Positions 35,524-53,747 are shown, counted from the first letter of the stretch. The stretch is DNA of 64,000 nt from Amoebidium appalachense (GCA_963693365.1 CAVNZM010000002.1:3100001-3164000), one strand, 5' to 3'. The notes: a model not told the origin generated them from the sequence alone. Made by a program: numbers and translations.

Positions 35524-36415
35524 GCGTGACAGTGGCATGGAATAAAAAGAACATCTGTGTAAGAGGTGAGAGAAAATTTGGAAAGAAATAGCGTCATTGA
35601 GACATAGTCTTATGCGTGTGTACAACAGGGCCTCACGGTGTGGTTTCAGGACAGATGAGAGCGGAATGGTGAAATGCAAGGTCGTGGCTAGGCCTGTAGG
35701 TGAGCTCTTAATAATCCACAAACCAGAAGGGGTCATGTACACGATGCAAGTGGGGGCAAAATGTATATTGACTCATTGGCGTGAAATAAGGAAATCCTTG
35801 TCCTGAAGCTCAGGAAGGGGTTTGTTTTAACTAAGATTAAGTGGGTATTATTATTGTAGGGACACTTGCACTTGCATATACTTTTTGAAACCTAATACTA
35901 TAGCTGTCCTTGTGGTGTGGCTATCATTGGTATACATGCACCAACAGCCCAAAGACCAGTGTATCAAAGTTTTATTTCCCGAGTTCAACGATTCTATTCT
36001 TTCGAGCAGGATACACAGAATATCAATTTAGATGTACAACATAAAGGCCTTCAAAGTAGCTTAGCACAATACCATGTTTAGCAACTAGATGCATCATGAT
36101 TACAGCAACTAATAACTAAACTAAATGTTCTGACAAGTACGAAGGTCTGAAGAGAAGTAAGTCCAGGGTATACAAGCAAACAACGTTATGATACGACACT
36201 GCCAATATAGTTATGGGCATTGACAGACTACGCCCACCAGCCAGCACAAAGCGTTCACATTCTGAACAAGTATACCACCTCTACAGGCACGCTATGTCCA
36301 CAAACAACATCACGTGCCGTTTACATGCCCTAAGCAACCGAGCTAAACGCACATTTTGAACTCAAGTGAACCTAGTTGGATCTCAATATTTTCTCACCCA
36401 GCTACTGCCTCCCGT
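35524..36415. other. Region between the hAT element and the thioredoxin-like gene
   Basis: Unique sequence without a recognised gene. TTTATT at 35971-35976 (AATAAA on the minus strand) lies 440 bp beyond the stop of the minus-strand gene ending at 36416 and is a plausible poly(A) signal, so 35960-36415 is probably its 3' UTR. Confidence 0.5.
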
Positions 36416-37622
36416 CTACGTGCACATGTCCAGAATGCGCTGCACCATATCCCCCTTCTCCACACAGCCAGCAGCAGACACACGCCTTTCAGCCAATATA
36501 CCCTTCAGTTCCTTCACACTTAGCCCCATCAGTTGCTCCCTCGTAAGCGTAATGGGTTCCGGCTTCCATTGGTTCGCTGCCTCTTCCAACTTCTGCTCAA
36601 AGGCCGGCTCCATGGGGTGACCACTAAACACAATAATCCCCTGCGTGTTGATGACAAACGAGTGTGGTATTCCTTTAGCCCCAGCCTGAAACTGTAGTTC
36701 CTGTACCGAGTCCTCAGAGTCCAAGGCCACCGTGTAGTCCATACCAGATCCCATTTTCTCGACGAACGGCACTACGGGCCCTTTCTGCTCAGAAGTTACA
36801 CCGATGATGGTGACACCACGGGGCCCATATCTGTACCAGCCATGTGTTAGCAAATAAGAATAATGAAACAAAAAAAGCCGGGGGCACGGTACGCAGCTCG
36901 AGGAGGCGGGCGGGCGGGGGGGGGATGGCCTTTTAAAGAAGAGGGAATTTTTCTTTTTTTTGCTTTTCTTCTTTTTCTTGGGGGGGAGGGGGGGGGGGGC
37001 AAGGGGCGGAGGGGGGGAGCGTAGGGGAGAGGGGGGAGGGCTCCCACCAGTGAGGAAGCATGTATGCATGCAAATAGTATTACACTCACAACAAAAAAAA
37101 AGGAGGGGGGGAGGGGTCAAGGAGAGAAGGGGGGAGGAGGGAGGAACATCTCCCTATGCCCTCCCCCTTCTCTCCCCCCCAACTCTTCACACGCGCGGGC
37201 ACACACACACAACAAAAGGAAAGTACAGAGTCACAGTTCTCAGCACCCCCCCCTCCCCCCACCCCCCCCACCCCCCCTCCCAGCAACTACTAGCCTGCTC
37301 TCACTCAAACACCCCCAGCCCCTTTGTAAACCCCCTTCCCATATACACAAACTCATCCCCTTTTCCACACATCAAGAGCAAGAAAACGTTGAATTCTAAA
37401 CATACCACCGGTGAAGGTAATGGACAATAACGGGAACACGCAAGGCCTTGCCACGTACTTTCTCTGCAGGTCTGTCAGGTGAGGTATGGACTGGCGGCAC
37501 GGTGGGCACCACGTGGCCCAGCACTCTATGACGTAAACTCTTTTGCGGTCGTTCACATCCACGGGCTTGCCCTTGATAAATTCTAGGCCGTGGATCGAAG
37601 GGAGGGGCTTGCCTACAACCAT
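36416..37622 (-). CDS. Thioredoxin/TlpA-like protein with SAP-like C-terminus, two exons
   Basis: Exons 37622-37459 and 36830-36416 join in phase 2 and give 192 residues. The N-terminal part (about 1-140) is a thioredoxin fold of the TlpA/redoxin kind: ECWATWCPPC with the redox pair Cys 39 and Cys 42, then GVTIIGVTSE and the cis-proline loop GIPHSF (Pro 110). The last 40 residues, LMGLSVKELKGILAERR then GCVEK, resemble the small helical SAP-like domain seen at the C-terminus of MANF/CDNF and in some ligases. No signal peptide or transit peptide is obvious, so a cytosolic location is inferred. The expected reaction is thiol-disulfide exchange or peroxide-linked reduction. The donor is GTACGT and the acceptor is TGGTACAG. 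It is divergently arranged with the BAP31-like gene, with 549 bp between the start codons. Confidence 0.88.
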
Positions 37623-38171
37623 TTTGAAAGTAGTGAACGGTTAAAAGTGAATAGTTAAGAAAGTAGGATGATGTTGATGTGCTTGTTAGGATTGGCTGCG
37701 AGTTGGCACGCTTTGCTTTCCCTCTCTATTCTCTGTGCTGTAAAACCCTGTACAAATGGGGTTCGTTTCTCTCTCTCTCCCACACAGCCAAACCTCTTTG
37801 TAGTTTATTTTTGTTTTCCACTCTCACCAGGAGCTGGTGCTTATATATACGGGGGTGGTGTGACAATGCGCCAATCAGCAATGAGGTTTACTGATCAGGC
37901 TACGTCATCATGACGTCAGCACAGCAACCTTTCAAACTTTCGCAAAGTTGACCCGTAAGTTTCTTTGTTTCATTTGAGCTCACAACAGAGTTTTGTTGCC
38001 AAATACAACCTTTTGGCAGGTCCAGACCTTTCTGACATTTGTATAAAGGGATAAGCCACGCATATTGATAGCTCTTTGACAGGATTATTTTTTGTCGCCC
38101 GGCATCCCCACGCATCTGGCACTTTGTTTTGGGACACACTACGTACTTGCACACTTCAGGCTATTTGGAGT
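37623..38171. promoter_or_regulatory. Shared divergent promoter region
   Basis: This 549-bp gap separates two start codons pointing away from each other. It contains a CCAAT box (CCAATCAGC, 37871-37879), a palindromic CRE-type site TGACGTCA (37911-37918) and a TATATATA stretch (37842-37849). The arrangement suggests a bidirectional promoter. Transcription starts are not known. Confidence 0.55.
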
Positions 38172-39681
38172 ATGAGCATGATGTGGGGGGCTGTGTTTAC
38201 CATCGCCTGTGTGGAGGTGGTGTTGTTCATCCTCCTCTGCATACCTCTCCCGGCCTCAACGTAAGAGACCCCCCCCCCCCTTCCAGCCCGACCCCCCATC
38301 CCCCCCCCCCCCCCCCCCCCTTTTTTTGGGGGGGGGCTCTTTCACGCGTTTGGTTGTGGCGGTATATGCTTGCCGTCTTCTGTTCTTACTTTGCCTTCTG
38401 GCACTGCCTGTACACGCGTAGCTTGTTGGCCGTGCTACTGGCTTCTTCTCCCTGTACCTTTACATTACTGTCTTCGGAGTTGAGATCTGCTCCTGGTTTT
38501 TGGAGCTTTTAGATCTCGTGCTGCTTTTGCATGATGCCATGTCAACATCCTTCAAGTACTGAGCAGCCACCCCCTTCTTCGCCCTCCCCTACCCCTCCCC
38601 CCTCCCCCGCCTCCCCCTCTTCCCCCTTGCCCTTGCCCCTTCCCCTCCCCCCTCCCTCCTGCTCCTCCCCCTTTCCCTCTCGCATCTCACCACCACCACC
38701 ACCAGCAACGATTCTCCCTAGAATCGGTGCTCCACATGACTTGCTCCAGCTCCGTACACAGTCCCCCGTCCCTCCCCCCTCCCCCCTCCCTCCCTCCCTC
38801 CCTTCCTCCCCTCCCTCTCCCCCTCTCCCTCCTTCCCTCCCTCCCTCCTCCCCTCCCTCCCTCCCTCCCTCCCTCCCTCCCTCCCCCCGCCCCCCCATCT
38901 TTCTGACCACCCAACCCACCCCTTTTTTTCACCACCCATCCATCCATATACTGTATGGTACCTAACACACATACTCTAATCAATGGCTACTTACATGCAT
39001 ACTGCAGTTTATGTAGCCCCCCCACACACAGTATGATCAATACTAACACGTGCATTTATATTTGGTATTGACCCATTACATTTTTCTTTCTGCAGGCGCC
39101 ACACATTGCTGAGGTTCTTCCTCAACATTGCATCTCCTCTCAAGCCGGCATTTGTGGTGTCCCTCTTGTTTCTCGTCGGCATGCTTGGAGGTACGTATGC
39201 TTTGAATGAGGGACCCTCCTTTTCCCTCTACCTCTCCTGCTACCTCTACCTCCCTCTTTCTGTCACCCCCATTCTTCTCTCTCTCTCTCTCTCTCTCCTC
39301 CCCCCCCCCCCCCCCCCCCCCCCTCTTTCCCCCCCTCCCTACCTCGTCCCCCTCTCCCCCTCTCTCTCCACGTTTCCGTTTGCATGTCTGCACGTGTGTG
39401 TGTGTGGGTGTGTATGTTGAGTCAGGGGGGGGGGGGGGGGGGGGTCCGTATGTGTGGGTGTGGGTGGTGGGAATTTGGTAGTGGGTGATGGTGAAAGTAA
39501 TGAGTTGTTATGCTCGTATTCTATTTTCTTCATAAGAAACAGTTACCAAAGACGGACATTTTCTTACTGCATTTGTGAGCTTGCAAAATTTGTTCCCTCT
39601 CTCTCTCTTGTTATTTTCTGGCTAAATTTACCATCATATTTTATGCCCCCCCCCCCCCCCCCAACCACACACACACACACA

Positions 39682-39712
<31 letters not shown>

Positions 39713-39857
39713 CCTCTCTCTCTCTCTTTTAATTTTTCTTTTTGGTGTACGTGTATGGAGGTCTGTGCACTTGTGTGTGTGAACCAAGGGGGACACCATC
39801 CCCTTATCCCCTTGTGTGTGTGTGTGAAGCAGGGGGGGAGGTTTTTGTGTGTGTGTG

Positions 39858-39888
<31 letters not shown>

Positions 39889-40214
39889 TGATGGTCCCTT
39901 TTCCTCTGTGCCCTTTTTGTTTGGTGGAAAGGGGACACCAATCTGGGGGGGGGGGGGGGGGGGAGGAAGGAGGGAATGGGGATGATGATTATAAATGAAC
40001 TACTTCTCCGCGATTGGAGTGTCCATATGCTGAATCGGTGCTAATCGGATCTCACCCCAGAATCGACCATGCGCTACTATGACCTGCTTGGCCGGGTTGC
40101 AGCAGCAAAGGATGCAGCAAAGGCCGGCAACGACTTTTATCTCAAAATGCAACTGTTTCTCACAGAGAGGAACATGCACTTGGCTTTCTTCACACTGTTC
40201 CTGCTCTTGTATGT

Positions 40215-40264
<50 letters not shown>

Positions 40265-40315
40265 TCCTCCTCCTCCCCCTCCCCCGCAATATGTGCACAC
40301 ACGCACATTCACGCG

Positions 40316-40370
<55 letters not shown>

Positions 40371-41395
40371 GGCAGAAGATGGGCTCTATTTATGATGCAT
40401 GTTATTTGTAAGTGCTTTACGACAGTCACACCATATTGTCCGTCATGAATGTGTGCTTCATACTCTGTGGCACAATTCAACCCTTCCCTCGTCCTCCTCC
40501 CCCCCCCCTCCCCCCCTCCCCCCCCTTCCCCCACCCTCCCCCCTTTCCCACCACTACTACCACCTCGGAACTCAACTTAACCTGACAGGAGAGAGGGAAC
40601 GTTTAGTACCTATCGCCTTTTTGGATGTGATTTTTTTATTGCCCTTGCGTTTGTGTTGCCGGTAGGGAGGGGAAGGGGGGGGGGGGGGGGGGGGGCAGAG
40701 CTTTTCTTCTTCGTTTCTATTAGAATGCTCTTGATACATTTATTTAATCTTTTTTCCATTAAGTGGAGTAGAAAAATTGGTTTTTTCCTGTGTATGTTAT
40801 GTTTGTTTGTTTTGTTTTTTTTTCTTTTCTTTTTCCTTGTGCCCTTTTTCCTGGATTTTTCCTGGTTTTCTCTTTCCTCCATCCTGCCACATCTCTGACC
40901 AATCAATCCCTGGGTTGAAACAACTATACATTTATGCATTCACATTCTCACCCCACCCACACCCTCCTGCACACTCACACATCCTTCCATCATCTTCCCT
41001 CCCTCACATGTGTCACTTGTGTGTGCACACACTGACACGCCCACGCATGCGCACACGCACACACACACACAACACACAAACACACAACACACACAACACA
41101 CACACACAGTGTTCTGTGGCGGTTCACTCAGATGATCCGTGAGTTAGTGGATGCGGAGATCATGAAGAAGCAGGCAGAGGGATCTAGCAAGACTGTGGGG
41201 GTATGTCCCCGCTCTCCCCCCTCCCCCCCCCCCCCCCCCCTCCCATTCCCACTCTCGTCCCCCCCCCCCCCCCCCCCCCCTTCCCCTCCTCCCCTCTGCC
41301 GGTGCTGGCCACCCCGCCATCTCTGTTTATACCACAGATGCACGCCTGCAAGCGTTGAATATGGGTGCTTCTGTGCTTTTGGTTTTTTGAGTCCC

Positions 41396-41457
<62 letters not shown>

Positions 41458-42402
41458 CGCGCTCGCTGGTGTGTATGTGGTGATTGAGGGGGGGGGGGGG
41501 TTTAGAGGTGACGATAGGGAATCCCCCTTCCTCTTCCGGGTCACTCGGGTCTCTTGGCATAATGGCAATATCATCTGTATGTTACTTATACAACTATCTA
41601 GACACCGTTTCTTGGCATGCCCTTGGTTGATTCTTGGTTGTTTAAAAACCAAGGGTTCAAAAACGGGATTTTTTTTGCCACCACTGCAAGTATAAATAAT
41701 GATTTCTAAAAAGACCGTGTGCATGGGCACCCAATCGGGTCGACCGTTATGGGAAATTTCATATGATTGGTGTATGAGCACATGGTCTGCGAATCTGAAT
41801 CTTATGAGGTTATTGTAGATAGAGAGCCGTGCTGATGCAAAGTTTCAATCAAAATCTCATCCCTCGAGCTATTAGCCACCATTGTAGCAGTGATAAACCT
41901 TCATTCTGAAGTGTACTGGCGTATTTGCTCTCACGCGCCTGTTTTTTCTATGCACAGCATCTGATGGAGCAATTGAAGGAGGTCGATGACATCAAGAAAG
42001 GTGATTAGTCCCCCTCCCCCCACCCACCCACCCAAACACACACACATACCCTCCTCCTCCTCCCTCCCCCCCCCCCCCCCCCCCCCCCCCGTGTATGCGT
42101 GTCTGTTATCTTGCCCCCCCCCCCCCCCCCCCCCCCCCCGGGGACACGGTGCACTCTACCACCCACTCTACCCCCACCCTTACACATGCACACATGCACA
42201 CAAATATTTTTCAACTAGCCTCTGGCATGGCATTCAGTGCGCTTCGTCTATGCTTTGCCACCCTCCACGGGACCTTTTACCCCCTCAAACCCCCCCCCCC
42301 CCCCCCCCCCCCCCCCCGCCCCGCCTCTCTCCACACACACACACACACACGCACACGCACACGCACACACACACACACACACACATGCACACGCACACAC
42401 AG

Positions 42403-42465
<63 letters not shown>

Positions 42466-43272
42466 GCTCAAGGTTAACTAACCCAAATGGGCACATGCAG
42501 AGAAAGAGGCGCTTGAGAAGGAGAGGGAGAAGGCAGCCAAGGACCTAGAGGCCATGAAGAAGCAGGCCGAGAGCACACAGAAAGAGTACATGAGCCTGCT
42601 GGACCAGCTGGGTGGCATGCAGGTGCGTGTTTTGTCTCCCTCCCCTCCCCCTCCCCCCCCCCCCCCCCCTCCCCCCTCCCCCTCTCCCGACGCCCCCGTC
42701 AGCCTCCTTTTTTGTGTGTATGTGCGAGTCAGTGTGTGTGTGTGTGTGTGGGTGCGTGTGAGTCCGTAGGTGTTTGCGGGTGTATATGCGTGCGTGCGTG
42801 CGTGCGTGTGTGTGCGTGTGTGTGTGTGTTTGGTGGTTGGGGGTGGGGGGGGTTGTATCTGCGTGCTTGTTGGTTTGTCCCCCCCCCCCCCCACACACAC
42901 ACACACACACACACCACGTTCTTTATCCTTTCTTAGTGGTGTGATAAGGGTGATGGTTCTAGAGTGTCCATGTCCGGGCCCTACAAGCTGAACGGATATA
43001 GCCGTTTATGCCTATGCAGGCAAATGCTTTTGCACACACGCACACACACAAAAGCACATGTATGGGGTCGGTTTTGGCGCTCCCTGTCATTGTCTTCATG
43101 GTCTGTGGCGTATTTGGTAACGTCCGTACTTGACGTTTTATTACGTCAATTGGATGTCATGCCTGGAAATTTTGGTTTATACCTCAAGCTCACACCACCC
43201 TCTCACCCCACGCAGAAAAAACTCGAGAAGTTTGAGAATGCGGGAGAGTCAAGTGGGAAGAAGGACAAGTAG
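38172..43272 (+). CDS. BAP31-like ER membrane protein, seven exons
   Basis: Exons 38172-38260, 39096-39190, 40061-40208, 41110-41200, 41958-42000, 42501-42622 and 43216-43272 fit with all phases in agreement: 645 nt, 214 residues. BAP31 proteins are ER-resident membrane chaperones and export factors with three membrane helices and a cytosolic coiled coil. Seen here are helix 1 (AVFTIACVEVVLFILLCIP, about 7-25), helix 2 (PAFVVSLLFLVGML, about 46-60), helix 3 after RNMHLAFFTLFLLL (about 97-110) followed by VLWRFTQMI, then a Lys/Glu-rich coiled coil from about 120 to 205. The C-terminus is KKDK, a KKXX-type ER retrieval signal. Met 1 in MSMMW matches the family start. The exon-6 acceptor is preceded by a TTAACTAAC branch-site match. 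The caspase-cleaved region of animal BAP31 is not evident. Confidence 0.93.
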
Positions 43273-43895
43273 GCTGTTGGTCGTACAGCAGAATTCAACT
43301 TGGATGGGGTCTTTTTTTTTTTTTTTTTTGATGGCATGTTTTGCATGGGTATGTTGAGGTATTAATCTATTTAGATTATGTTGTTTTGTACACGATTTTG
43401 TAAGTGGTAACATGAAGTAGGCTATTCTTTTTTATGTGTTGCTTCTTATGCGACATGCATAGAAGTGTGCTATATTGTATAAACACTTTTCTGCGGCTTT
43501 GTGCTTGTGTATGCTTGTCTTTCTGTGCCACACGGAAACCTATGACTAAATAGTATACTCTGCTCGCTGCAATGTGACTTTGGCATGGAATGGACATAGG
43601 GGGTTTTTTGGTATGGTGTTATCCCAGTTTTATGTCGTCTCGGTCCGTACTTGCAAGCATTGTTGGTTACTCGAACCTAAAGTTGGTTGAAATTTCAGGC
43701 ACGGTGTTGGAAAGAATACGTGTGTTGCACCTATGTGTGGGTGATTCTGTCAAGTGACATGTGATCTACAGCCAATAAAATCCAACTGTGTGCGGGTTTG
43801 GTGTTTACCCTTCATGTTGCCTGGCCTGCAGGCATCTTATTAAATATATCATATTGTATAGATAAAGCCAAGGTATGTCTTATTTGGTGTATTGA
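43273..43895. terminator. Overlapping convergent 3' ends; AATAAA at 43774-43779
   Basis: The plus-strand BAP31-like gene stops at 43272 and has an AATAAA 502 bp downstream (CCAATAAAATCC). The minus-strand gene model stops at 43896. The two 3' UTRs would be adjacent or overlapping. No other gene seen in the interval. Confidence 0.6.
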
Positions 43896-44036
43896 TCAAT
43901 CTCCAGGATCAAAGATGTAGGGCACCCACTCTTGGACTGTAAGCTGTGGTGGGCCACCATCGTAGCCGGTGTATGTGGGTGGGTGGGCCAATGCGGGCGG
44001 CTTTCTTTCTTTCTTTCCTCCTTTTCTTTTTTTTTT

Positions 44037-44068
<32 letters not shown>

Positions 44069-44089
44069 GTGGTGCACATATATGTGTGT

Positions 44090-44135
<46 letters not shown>

Positions 44136-44463
44136 CTCAAATAAAATAAAAAAAATACCCCCAAATTGGAGGTACAAACTTTGTAACGTAGGCGCAACAA
44201 GAGACTGTCTTTTCATCACACCCTTTATTATCCGTGCGGATTGGGGGGGGAAAGAACATACAACGGACCAACTCACAGTCCGGATGCAAAATCCACCATC
44301 GTGATCTGCCAAACAACTTGCTTACTGAGTTAAAAACTCAAGGCCCATCCCAACCATGCAGTGTACAGCCCCACAACCTTCCCCCCCCCCTCCCGGGCCC
44401 CCTCCTCCTCCCCCCGGGGCTCCCCCCACCCCCTCCCCCCCCCACCCCCTCCCCCCCCCTCCC

Positions 44464-44498
<35 letters not shown>

Positions 44499-45528
44499 AG
44501 AAAAAAAAAAAAAAAAAAAAAGAGGAATTTCCGAGGAAAAGAAAAAGGAAATTGAAACTTGTGTGATACTGAGCCCCATTCCATTGGCACCGTATAACAA
44601 CCCGAGTTCAAAAGCAGCATGACTCTCACGACGAACCAATCACAGACCCCGTTGCACCAGAACCCCTGTGTGAAATTTGAAAGGGTCAACTGATGAATGC
44701 ACATCTTGGAGTCCGCAAATCTATCAACACCTACAACATATACATACCGTTGACAATATATCTCGAAATCCAAAAAAAAGTTTTTTCCGGAGATCCTGGC
44801 TGGGTTAGAGCCGAAAGAGCCTTACACCTTCAATATCAAATGGTGTTAATGTGCATCAAACAGCATTGTCGCCTAACCCGAAAGGGCCCATCAATCGCCT
44901 AAAAGAAACCCCTTTGAAGTTGCCACCACCACCACCACCCCATCCCCTCCCTCCCCTCCCCCCCCCCCCCCCCCCCCCCCTCTCCCCCCCTTCCCCCCCC
45001 TTCCCCCCAATTTTTTTTGGTCGCATCCTGCCTTCCTCAGCCCCCCCCCTTCCCCTAAATATTTGTAGACCACCAAACTCTGAAACGAAGCAGCCGGGAA
45101 AAAAACACTTACATGCTGCAAGCAAACCACTCATAGTGATACGAAAAAACATGGTAGTCAGATGCAGAAAACGCGTACGAAACAGGCGGCACATATATGT
45201 TCGTACCCTTGATCCGACCCATCGGGATGGAACCTCTTCTGGATTTGAAGGAGTCTTTCCTTAAGCCTCTCCATTCTCTTTGTGCTTAGGCCACGTTTCA
45301 CCAGGCGGTCATACTTCCCCACAGGGTCCTCGGGATCGATTGTGCTGCAATGCTGCTGTGTTTTTTTTTTGTTTTTTTTTTGGTTGGGAGGGGAGGGGGG
45401 GAGGGGGGAGGGGGGGAGGGGGGGGGGGGGAGGGAGGGAGGGAGGTAGGTGCCGGGTTGGAGGTAGGGGTGGGGTGGAGTGGGATGAAGTGGGATGAGAT
45501 GAACGTATTGAACAGGGGAGAGCAGAAA

Positions 45529-45592
<64 letters not shown>

Positions 45593-46497
45593 GGGGGGGG
45601 GGGGGGGGGGGGGGGGCTGAGGGCTGTGAGTAGCCTGTCTGCACGGCTTTAGAAGAAGATGTGTGCTACGTTGTGTGAGGCTGCAATTTGCTTGATTGCA
45701 AAATGATGCCACGTGGGTCAGGGGATGAGATGCATATGCAGGAGGGGGGGGGGGGGGGAGGGGGGAGGGGGGGGGGGGGGGGAGGGGATAAGGAGGGAAA
45801 GAGCGGAAAAAACAGCAGAGAAGCAAGAAATCATCTGAAAAAGAAAAGAGGTTTCCAGCAACCGTTGGTGACCCTGATACTGGCAGCATGGTGAGTTAGG
45901 TGGTTATGAGTGTGCCTATTTTTTTTAATTTTTTTTATTTCATTTTTATTTTTTTATTTGTTTTTTTTTGGGGGGGGGGGGGAGGGGGGAAAGGGGTACA
46001 TACAGATAGCGCAGTCTTATGATGCGGCCACGCTGGATCATAGCACTTAGAGCCTCACGGGCACACTGCATCTGATCAACCGTACTCTCTTGATCGAGGA
46101 ATGCAGGCTCAGCCTCGTTTCGGAGGACCTTTTGAATGGCCTGTTGGGTGGCATCAGATAGAGTCCGTTTTCCCACTTTGGAGTGGGTCTTTCGGACACG
46201 TGTCAGGATGTTGAAAAGGTGGATACCTTCTATGATTTCTTGTTGAAGACGTTTGCGCTCGGTGAACCTGCATTAAAAGGGGGAGAGGGGGAGAGGGGGA
46301 GGGGAGGAAGGGGAGGGAGGGGAGGGCAGAGGTGGGGAGGGAGGGGGAGGGGGAGGGGGTGCCCGGTCGGCACGCGGGGGGGGGGGGGGGGGGGGGGGGA
46401 GGGGAGGGGGAGGGGGGGGGGAGGGGGGGGGGAGAATGTGTGTGTGTGTATTTGGGGGGGGGGGAGGGGGGAGGGAGGAGGAGAGGGGAGGGGAATG

Positions 46498-46533
<36 letters not shown>

Positions 46534-47505
46534 AGTGAGACTCGTGGTGTGTGTGTGCATGTGCAATTGCAATGTTAATATGCATATTAGGTGTGTGCAT
46601 GCTGTGAGCTCGAGTCCACGGATGTCTAATGTAGGACCCGGAGCCTGGTGCACCAGGCTCCGTGTGCGAACGCATGCTCTTTGTGCGACAGCGTGTGTGT
46701 GCGACAGCGTGTGTGCGTGCTGTGTGTATGCATGTCACGATCTGTGTTCTTGGCTCTCAATGAAAATCCAAAAACGCCCTATATTTCTTTGACAGCTACT
46801 TCAAAAGACACCCATCGGCGAAATCCATATACTAAGAACATTTTCCCAACTTCCTATACCTAAGTTGCACGAAACCCTTAAAATCAGAAAAAACTAGCCT
46901 TACACGACCAAGCACACTCTTCAGCTCTTAACAGACCTCTTCCCATTCCCCCCCCCCCCCCCCCCCCCCCCCCTCCATGGTCCCCCCGCCGCCGCCGCCA
47001 GTCATAAACATAAACAGACACCCGTAAAAAGTCACATACGTGCTGTGTGCATCGTCTATCCCCTGCAACTTGAAGGGCGCCTCCTCATAGTCTTTGTGGT
47101 CCTGCAGTAGGGGTAGGTTATCGTCTTGTGTTTAAAAAGGGGTTCTTTAAGGTATCCGGGCCGGGTCAGACACGAAAGTGATTAACACTCTATGATTGGC
47201 CATATGTGTTAGCCATTTGGTGTAAACCGAAAGGGCCCGTTAGTCAGACTAAAGAAACCCTCTTCAATGCTAAATTCATCATTCGGACAACTGTTGCAGT
47301 CGAGAGATGAACTGCCACAAAAACAACTTGAACAAAACGAATTACTACCAAGTTTTAAACCGAAACTACGAAAAACTCTAAACCAATTTTAGAAATATGA
47401 AGAAAACGAATCTACTAGTACCAACGTGCACGTGAATAAGAGGGAAAAAAAAAAGAAGGGGAGGGGGGATGGGGTGGAAAAAATGAAAACGAAACAAAAA
47501 AAAAA

Positions 47506-47547
<42 letters not shown>

Positions 47548-47622
47548 GAAGGAAGGGAAGGAAGAAACTTTATTCTTCGAAAATCTAATAGTAAAGCAAA
47601 AATCTCCTATGAACGTCAAGAT

Positions 47623-47666
<44 letters not shown>

Positions 47667-47882
47667 GATACTACCAATGTCCAATTTGAACATATGAACA
47701 AACCGAATCTGCTAACAGCGAAAAAATGCATTATAGAAAAAGTTACCACCAACGTGTAGATAATCTTCGAAACGACTTGCCTGGTTTTCTGTCACGGAGT
47801 TCATGTTGACTTCTGTGTTTTCCACGTAGTGACCGGGAGACTCTAACCCCCCGTCACCACCCCCTCCCTGGTACTCAGACAT
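43896..47882 (-). CDS. Unrecognised protein, five exons, charged helical
   Basis: Exons 47882-47781, 47101-47040, 46267-46004, 45344-45207 and, less certainly, 44004-43896 give 224 residues in frame. I do not recognise the family. The N-terminus is acidic and Gly-rich (MSEYQGGGGDGG). The middle is strongly helical and charged (FTERKRLQQEIIEGIHLFNI, then TLSDATQQAIQKVL), and a basic helical block follows (KYDRLVKRGLSTKRMERLKE) before QKRFHPDG. There are no membrane helices or signal peptide. Nuclear or cytoplasmic scaffold roles are possible but not shown. The first intron uses CAG|GCAAGT, a textbook GC donor; a normal GT donor in phase 0 (CAC|GTTGGT) exists 19 codons-worth of sequence or less further on and is weaker. 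The last exon's acceptor sits in a purine-rich tract. If it is wrong, the C-terminus (VQEWVPYIFDPGD) changes. Confidence 0.62.
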
Positions 47883-52568
<4,686 letters not shown>

Positions 52569-53747
52569 GTCGCATAGTCGACTGAGAACGGCACGTTTTC
52601 TGTTGAGTGTACAATATGGTACAATAGCTACACACTGGAGCAGCTCACTGGAGCTGGATCCTTCGAGCGCCTGTTGCTCATGACTGGTCGTGAGCCGTGT
52701 AACCCCTTAAACTCTCTTCATGGTAGATAACTTCATCTCTGTAGATAGTAAATCGCAATCAGCTGTTGAGTCCATCACATATGCTAATAACAGTATGACC
52801 GGTATGATCAACTTTATTATCGCTGTGCACAATTAAAAAAGGCTTAATTAGTCATATGGTGTTTTTTTTTAATAGTATTTCTTTAGTGTAATCTAATTAA
52901 CATGCACAAGTTTAGCAAAACCTTGCTGAGATAATATTTTGAAACTTTTTCTATGATGTCAGAGGTGCGCTGCTCGCCAATCATAACCCCTGGGCCAGCG
53001 TCCTTTGTTGGGTCCTTGTAAAGCAATGCAGCTATTACAAATGTATGAGGTAGCGGCGCGCTTGTATCTAATCACAGTCATTGCTATGACTTTTACCAGT
53101 TGTTTATTTGGCTGTATAAAGAAGCACTGAGAGAACAAATTACATGGAAGCTTGAGTTCTCCTCAGACTTTGGTATTCGCCCAAAAAGGATATTTCTCTT
53201 GCCTAGCCAATTAATTTAATCGCAGATTTGTTATCCAGCGTTACGCAATAGACGCCCATCGAATTAGGAAACACTTGCTGACTTGAATCCAATCAACTAC
53301 AAAGAAACAGTTGCTTCACACAGAAAACCAATGAGCATCCGTGCAACTTTAGAGGGCGCGCAGAAACGCATGTCAAAAAAGTCTTCCGCGGGCAAAACTC
53401 CCTTATTAAAAATAATTCGAAAGTAGAATTTGACTATGGCCAAACAAAATAAGTAAAAACAGAAAAAGTATTTTGAAACCCAAAAACCCAATCAATGCTA
53501 TCTTTAATCCCCTTAGGAAGACACACTTATACAGGTATACGATGTTCTGCCTTGCCTTCGTCCGAGTTTACGTTTTGCCCCCCTTTCCACAAACTGAGCC
53601 ATATTAGCGCTACACTTTCCACATTTTTGTCTTTTCTTTTTAGGCCCAAACATCGTTTCAACCTTCTCAGTTTGCGGAAAGAGAAAACTGTGGCTGATAA
53701 AGTGAAACCTTTGTACTGTTACTTCCATTGAGAAAGTAATCGGCACC
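52569..53747. promoter_or_regulatory. Divergent intergenic region, probable promoters
   Basis: About 1.2 kb between start codons at 52568 (minus) and 53748 (plus). Unusually for this window it is almost free of microsatellites and is AT-rich. CCAATC motifs occur near 53287 and 53487. No open frame here looks like a gene. It probably holds promoter and 5' UTR sequence of both flanking genes. Confidence 0.45.
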
